This document shows positions 9,526 through 13,320 of a stretch of 13,320 nt of DNA, in pieces. Made by a program: the position numbers and the translations under genes. Position 1 is the stretch's first letter. Each line of letters opens with the position of its first letter. The notes under the pieces were generated by a model. It saw nothing but the letters and a program-made list of their open reading frames with translations, had not been told where the DNA came from and ran no database searches. The stretch lies in the NCBI GenBank assembly GCA_023807065.1, contig JAJJLU010004415.1:1-13320 (forward strand). The letters are read 5' to 3'. The stretch comes from Isotricha intestinalis (lineage: Eukaryota > Ciliophora > Litostomatea > Vestibuliferida > Isotrichidae).

Positions 9526-12479
9526 ATGGAACAAATAATCCAAATTGAGCTAAATCAATCTGAATCAATGATTCAAAATTTACTTAATCAAATAATATTA
9601 TAAGAAAAGATACAGAGAATCAATTTCAAAAGTTTTTATCAGATAATTAATCAAAAACATTATTATCATTATATATAAGTCAATTTTTATTCTTATCAAA
9701 TGATTTAAATATTTGTATTTATTTTGTTATTCTTTTAAGAAAAACATTTTCTATTTCAGAAAATGAAATATCAATTGAAATAACAAAATCAATTTCAAAT
9801 GAAAAAAAACAATTAATAAAAAATAATATTTTAAATGTTTTAATGAATTGTACTGAAAAATGGTTAAGAAAAAATATTGCAGATACTATAATAAATATTT
9901 TTATTTCTTAAAAAAAATGAAGAAAAATAGGAAGAATTTTTAAAAATTTATAATAAATAATTTTTATCTTGAATTTAATGAGAATAATATTGATAAATTG
10001 AATTATCTTTATATTTATTATCAAAAATATATGGTGATGCATATGATGAATTAAAAGAAGGAATCCTTATTTTTATAAAAAGTTTTAATACATATTTTCA
10101 ATCAAATAACTTGTCATTAAAATCAAAGACAGTTAAATGTATAAATGAATTATTATGTTATAGTTTAGAAAAAAAAGAAATTAAACAATTTTAAGAATTT
10201 ATATATTATATTCTTCAAACAATATTAGAATGTCTTGAAAATAAAGATAATAACAATTTAAAAATTTGTTTAGAATCATTAAAAAATTTAGCTGATTCAA
10301 AGCCAAAAATTTTAAGAAAAAGTTTCAAAGATATTTTTACATTAATAGGAAAGATAATAATTGAAATAAAAATATAGATGAATAATTAAGAGAAACATCA
10401 TTTGAAATTTAAATATCAATAATAGAACAAATTCCAAAATGTATGAATAAAGATAATGAAAAATTAAAACAATTAATATCAGCAATATTTAAAAATTTAA
10501 TGGAAATTGAAAATACAATAGAAAATGATTGGTTAAAACCTCAAACAGAAAGTTATATTTCAGATGAATTTATTCTAGAAGAAAAATTAGATGAATCGAC
10601 ATCTTTAATGTCAAGATTATATACATCATTAGATAAAATAACAATAATAAATATAGTGAGTCAAAATTCAACATGAATGGAAATATAAAATTAATGCGTA
10701 TATTACAGATTCATAAATATCTAAATTTATAAATGAAATAAGTAATATTGAAAAATTAATTGAATTAATTCTTTTGGATTTAACTAATCAAAATCCAAAT
10801 AATCAATATTCTCCAATTTATTGTATTGATGAATTAAGTGAACATTATCGTCCTGATTTTCAAAATGAATAGCATAAAAAAGTTTTACCTTTATTAATAG
10901 AAATTATGAAAAATTCAAATTATTTAAGAGTACAATTAAAAGATTGTATTGATATTGATTTATTTTTAAATCATATTTCTGAAGGTGATGTTGTTCAATA
11001 TATGAATTTCTTTAGATATATTGTTATAAGTTTTTTTAAAAATAATAATGAAACTCCACAAAGTTTAAAACAAGGAATTTTACTTGATATTCAACAATTC
11101 ATTGTTCCTTCTGAAGAAAGCTTTAAAGAATATGCTGAAAAAAAATTTTGAAAATGAATTAAATTATTTATCTCAAATTTTAAATGAAGGGATAAATAAA
11201 GGTTTAATTGGTATTTTATTAGAAACTATATCTATTATTGGTCCATTGTGTCCAATTTTATTTAAAAAGGTTTTATTAAATTTATTTGATATTTTAATTA
11301 CAATTCAAATGAATTTAAATTCTTATAAAGATAATATTGGGAATTATTTATTAAGCAGTTGGAATAAAATTATAAATGATTTATTAGAAAATCATAAAAC
11401 AAGAATTCCTCAAATATTTGAATCTTTAAATGAACTATAAAAATACCTCAGCAATGTATATTTCAAATAATCCAAATGAAAAAATTAATATTCAAGAGTG
11501 TTTTAAAAATGAAAAAGAAGAAAACATTGAAGAAGAAAGTAAAAGAAAAAAAAAACAATTCAGACTTCAGAAACTAAAGAATTTAGTTTTTTTATAGAAA
11601 TATTAAATTTAATTTTAAAAAAGCACCAACATCATTTAGTTTAGAAGATATTAAACTTATATATCAAATTGGAATTAATTGATTAAAATATCCTAATGAA
11701 GATATTCAAGCTGAAATTTTCAAAACTTTTGATTTATCAATAAAAGTTTTATCTGAAATTAAAGTAGAAGAAAATATACTTCATTCAACATCAAAACAAT
11801 ATACAAGTGATTTAGAAAATCTTTAAAGAAAAAGATTTTGGTTTAATTACGTCAATGTTAGATTCATTAAATTCAATAGTAAAACCAACAAAAAAATTTT
11901 TAACTAAAAATGAAATAAATGATTTATTTGAAAAATTACTTCAAATATTTGAACAAAATAGAATTAGTTTAAATAAAGAAAAAGTAAAACTGAAAAAGAA
12001 ATAGGCAATAATAAGAAAACAGGAGTAAAATAAAATATATAGTGATGAAGAAGATGATTATTCAGATGAAGAAATAATAGATGAGATAAAAGATCAAATA
12101 TAAGAATTAGAAGAAATTCAAACTTCAATTAGTGAATTATTTAGAAGTTTATTTGATATTAATGAAAGAACCTAATTTAATTTTAGGAGAAGGATATAAA
12201 AATTTAGAAAAAATTATTATTGTTATTGCTTAAAATTATGAAACTGAAGGTTCTGATAATGAAACAAATAAAAAAATGGAAAAATTCATAGAACCAACAA
12301 AACAAAATAATAATATGTTACAAATATTTGAAAAACTATATAAAAATGATAAAAAAGGAAAAGCATTAAATAAAATAAAAAAAATATTTTTAAAATATAA
12401 AAAACAACTTAATTTAAACATAAAAAAAGATTTTAAACGAATCATATTTATAAAAATTTATTTATCTCCTTCCCTATAA
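9526..12479 (+). CDS. importin-5 / Kap121-type karyopherin beta
   Basis: Importin-5 carries proteins through the nuclear pore and is released by Ran-GTP. It is built of HEAT repeats. The start is ATG 9526 (MEQIIQIELNQSES). Aligned features in order are: SKTLLSLYISQFLFLSNDLN; EKWLRKNIADTI; YGDAYDELKEGILIFIKSF; IEQIPKCMNKD; the acidic loop with ENDWLKPQTESYI (family: DEDW); WKYKINAYI after QNST (family: QNPDWKY); HYRPDFQNE; and late YSDEEDDYSDEEIIDEIKDQ followed by SISELFRSLF (family: DEDYDEQVEEAL... ILHSIF). In-frame TAA at 9648 and 10714 and TAG at 10870 sit within continuous homology and fit Gln. One in-frame TGA is at 11680. At least twelve frame breaks are bridged. After 12180 the roughly 200 residues of C-terminal HEAT repeats expected are replaced by a short Lys/Asn-rich stretch. 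The end is set at TAA 12477-12479, overlapping the convergent gene. Confidence 0.88.
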
Positions 12480-13320
12480 TTAAATTCCCTAATATCAAAA
12501 TACATTTCAGGATAAAAACTTCAGACTAAAATTCTTTTATTATATCTTCTTCCAATAATTTCAAATCTCGCTTTTTTAGAAGATTCAATAGTAAAAAATT
12601 TAATAAATATTTTTCCAACACAATCAGGGAAATATGAGTTTCTTTATCAGGTTTGGAATTTCAACATTTAAAACAGTACCATATTTCATAAATTCTTCTC
12701 TTATATCTTCAACAATATCTTTATATTCCTCATAGTCAATTAAATCTTCATGAGTTAATCCATTAATAAAGAATAATATTCTAATTGGCATAGTTGCATA
12801 TGATTGTATTTCTAAATCTTCTATTGTTAATTCTCCTTAATCTATAAATCCTTTATTTTCTATTTTTTTGATTAATGAAGGATTTAAACTTGTTCTTCTT
12901 TTCCTTTTTTTAATATTTCTTTTGCTATTTTTAAATTATTATTATTGTTTTCATTTGCTCTTTGAATATATAATTTTTTATCTCCCATTTGTAAATTATT
13001 TAATCCTTTAATTGCTCGTTTTGTAACAACTTCATTAGCATATTTAAAAAAACAAAAACCTCTATTTTAATTAATATCATTTTGTTCTGAGATTAAATTA
13101 CAATATTTTATATGACCAAATGATTCTGATATTATTTTTATTTCTTCTTCTTTTACTCTTAAAGGAATTCAAGTTATATATAATTTATTATTTTTTTTAT
13201 TTTCAAAAGTAGATAAAAAATCATTTGTCTTTTTGTTTGCTTTGGTATTACTATATTTCCTTGAGAATTTATATAATCAATAAAAAAATCTCTTGGTTGA
13301 GATATTCTAATTCTATAATT
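12458..13320 (-). CDS. U2AF large subunit (U2AF65-like splicing factor), 5' part outside window
   Basis: U2AF65 binds the polypyrimidine tract before 3' splice sites and recruits U2 snRNP. The window holds the section after RRM1 (RIRISQPRDFFIDY, like the human KIRRPHDY), RRM2 and the C-terminal UHM. RRM2 has RNP2 KLYIT-TGA-IPLRV, RNP1 RGFCFFKYAN (about 13063-13034) and GLNNLQMGDKKLYIQRAN, close to the human GLNGMQLGDKKLLVQRAS. The UHM has PIRILFFINGLTHEDL, DYEEYKDIVEDIREEFMKYG, CVGKIFIKF and GRRYNKRILV, then SFYPEMYFDIREF. The end is TAA 12460-12458 after NYREGDK. In-frame TAA at 13069-13067 and in FID-TAA-GELTIED read as Gln. TGA is in frame at 13171-13169 and 12523-12521. At least three frame breaks are bridged. 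Its presence agrees with a genome that has introns. Confidence 0.92.

Noticed and set aside
12236..12445. Minus-strand 69-codon Phe/Leu-rich frame
   Set aside because: Antisense to the importin 3' part; it would also start inside the tail of a convergent gene.

Overview
The window looks like compact, very A+T-rich nuclear DNA of a protist, most probably a ciliate. Genes lie on both strands with short spacers. All the recognisable products are eukaryotic: a WD40 protein, an eIF2alpha kinase, a CDPK, a cyclic-nucleotide-binding protein, VPS15, importin-5 and U2AF65. Inside well-conserved reading frames TAA and TAG occur repeatedly and must be read as amino acids, with glutamine fitting best. 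Several genes nevertheless end at a TAA exactly where the family ends or where a neighbour begins, so TAA appears to act both as a sense codon and as a stop. TGA is also found in frame at a few sites whose identity I cannot settle. All but the two shortest genes are split by one-base frame changes, mostly at A or T runs, so the sequence has either uncorrected long-read homopolymer errors or, less likely, widespread frameshifting. The gene models below join frames across these breaks.

Layout from left to right: the 3' end of a WD40-repeat gene (+, 2-193); a small coiled-coil protein (-, 238-668); a GCN2-like eIF2alpha kinase with an RWD domain (-, 793-2865); an unrecognised protein with a probable membrane segment (-, 3149-4131); a 77-residue basic protein (-, 4147-4380); a calcium-dependent protein kinase with four EF-hands (-, 4541-5971); a divergent A+T-rich spacer that should hold two promoters (5972-6314); a cyclic-nucleotide-binding protein (+, 6315-8640) with a candidate 38-base intron; the C-terminal WD40 part only of VPS15 (+, 8641-9404); an importin-5/Kap121-type karyopherin (+, 9526 to about 12479) that lacks the usual C-terminal HEAT repeats; and the large U2AF subunit (-, 12458 to the window edge).

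The genes do not form an operon or one pathway. They are ordinary eukaryotic regulatory and housekeeping genes packed closely together. I see no tRNA, rRNA, CRISPR array, telomere repeat or insertion sequence. The most interesting points are the mixed use of stop codons, the in-frame TGAs, the frame breaks, the loss of the DFG aspartate in the CDPK, and the partial VPS15 and importin genes.
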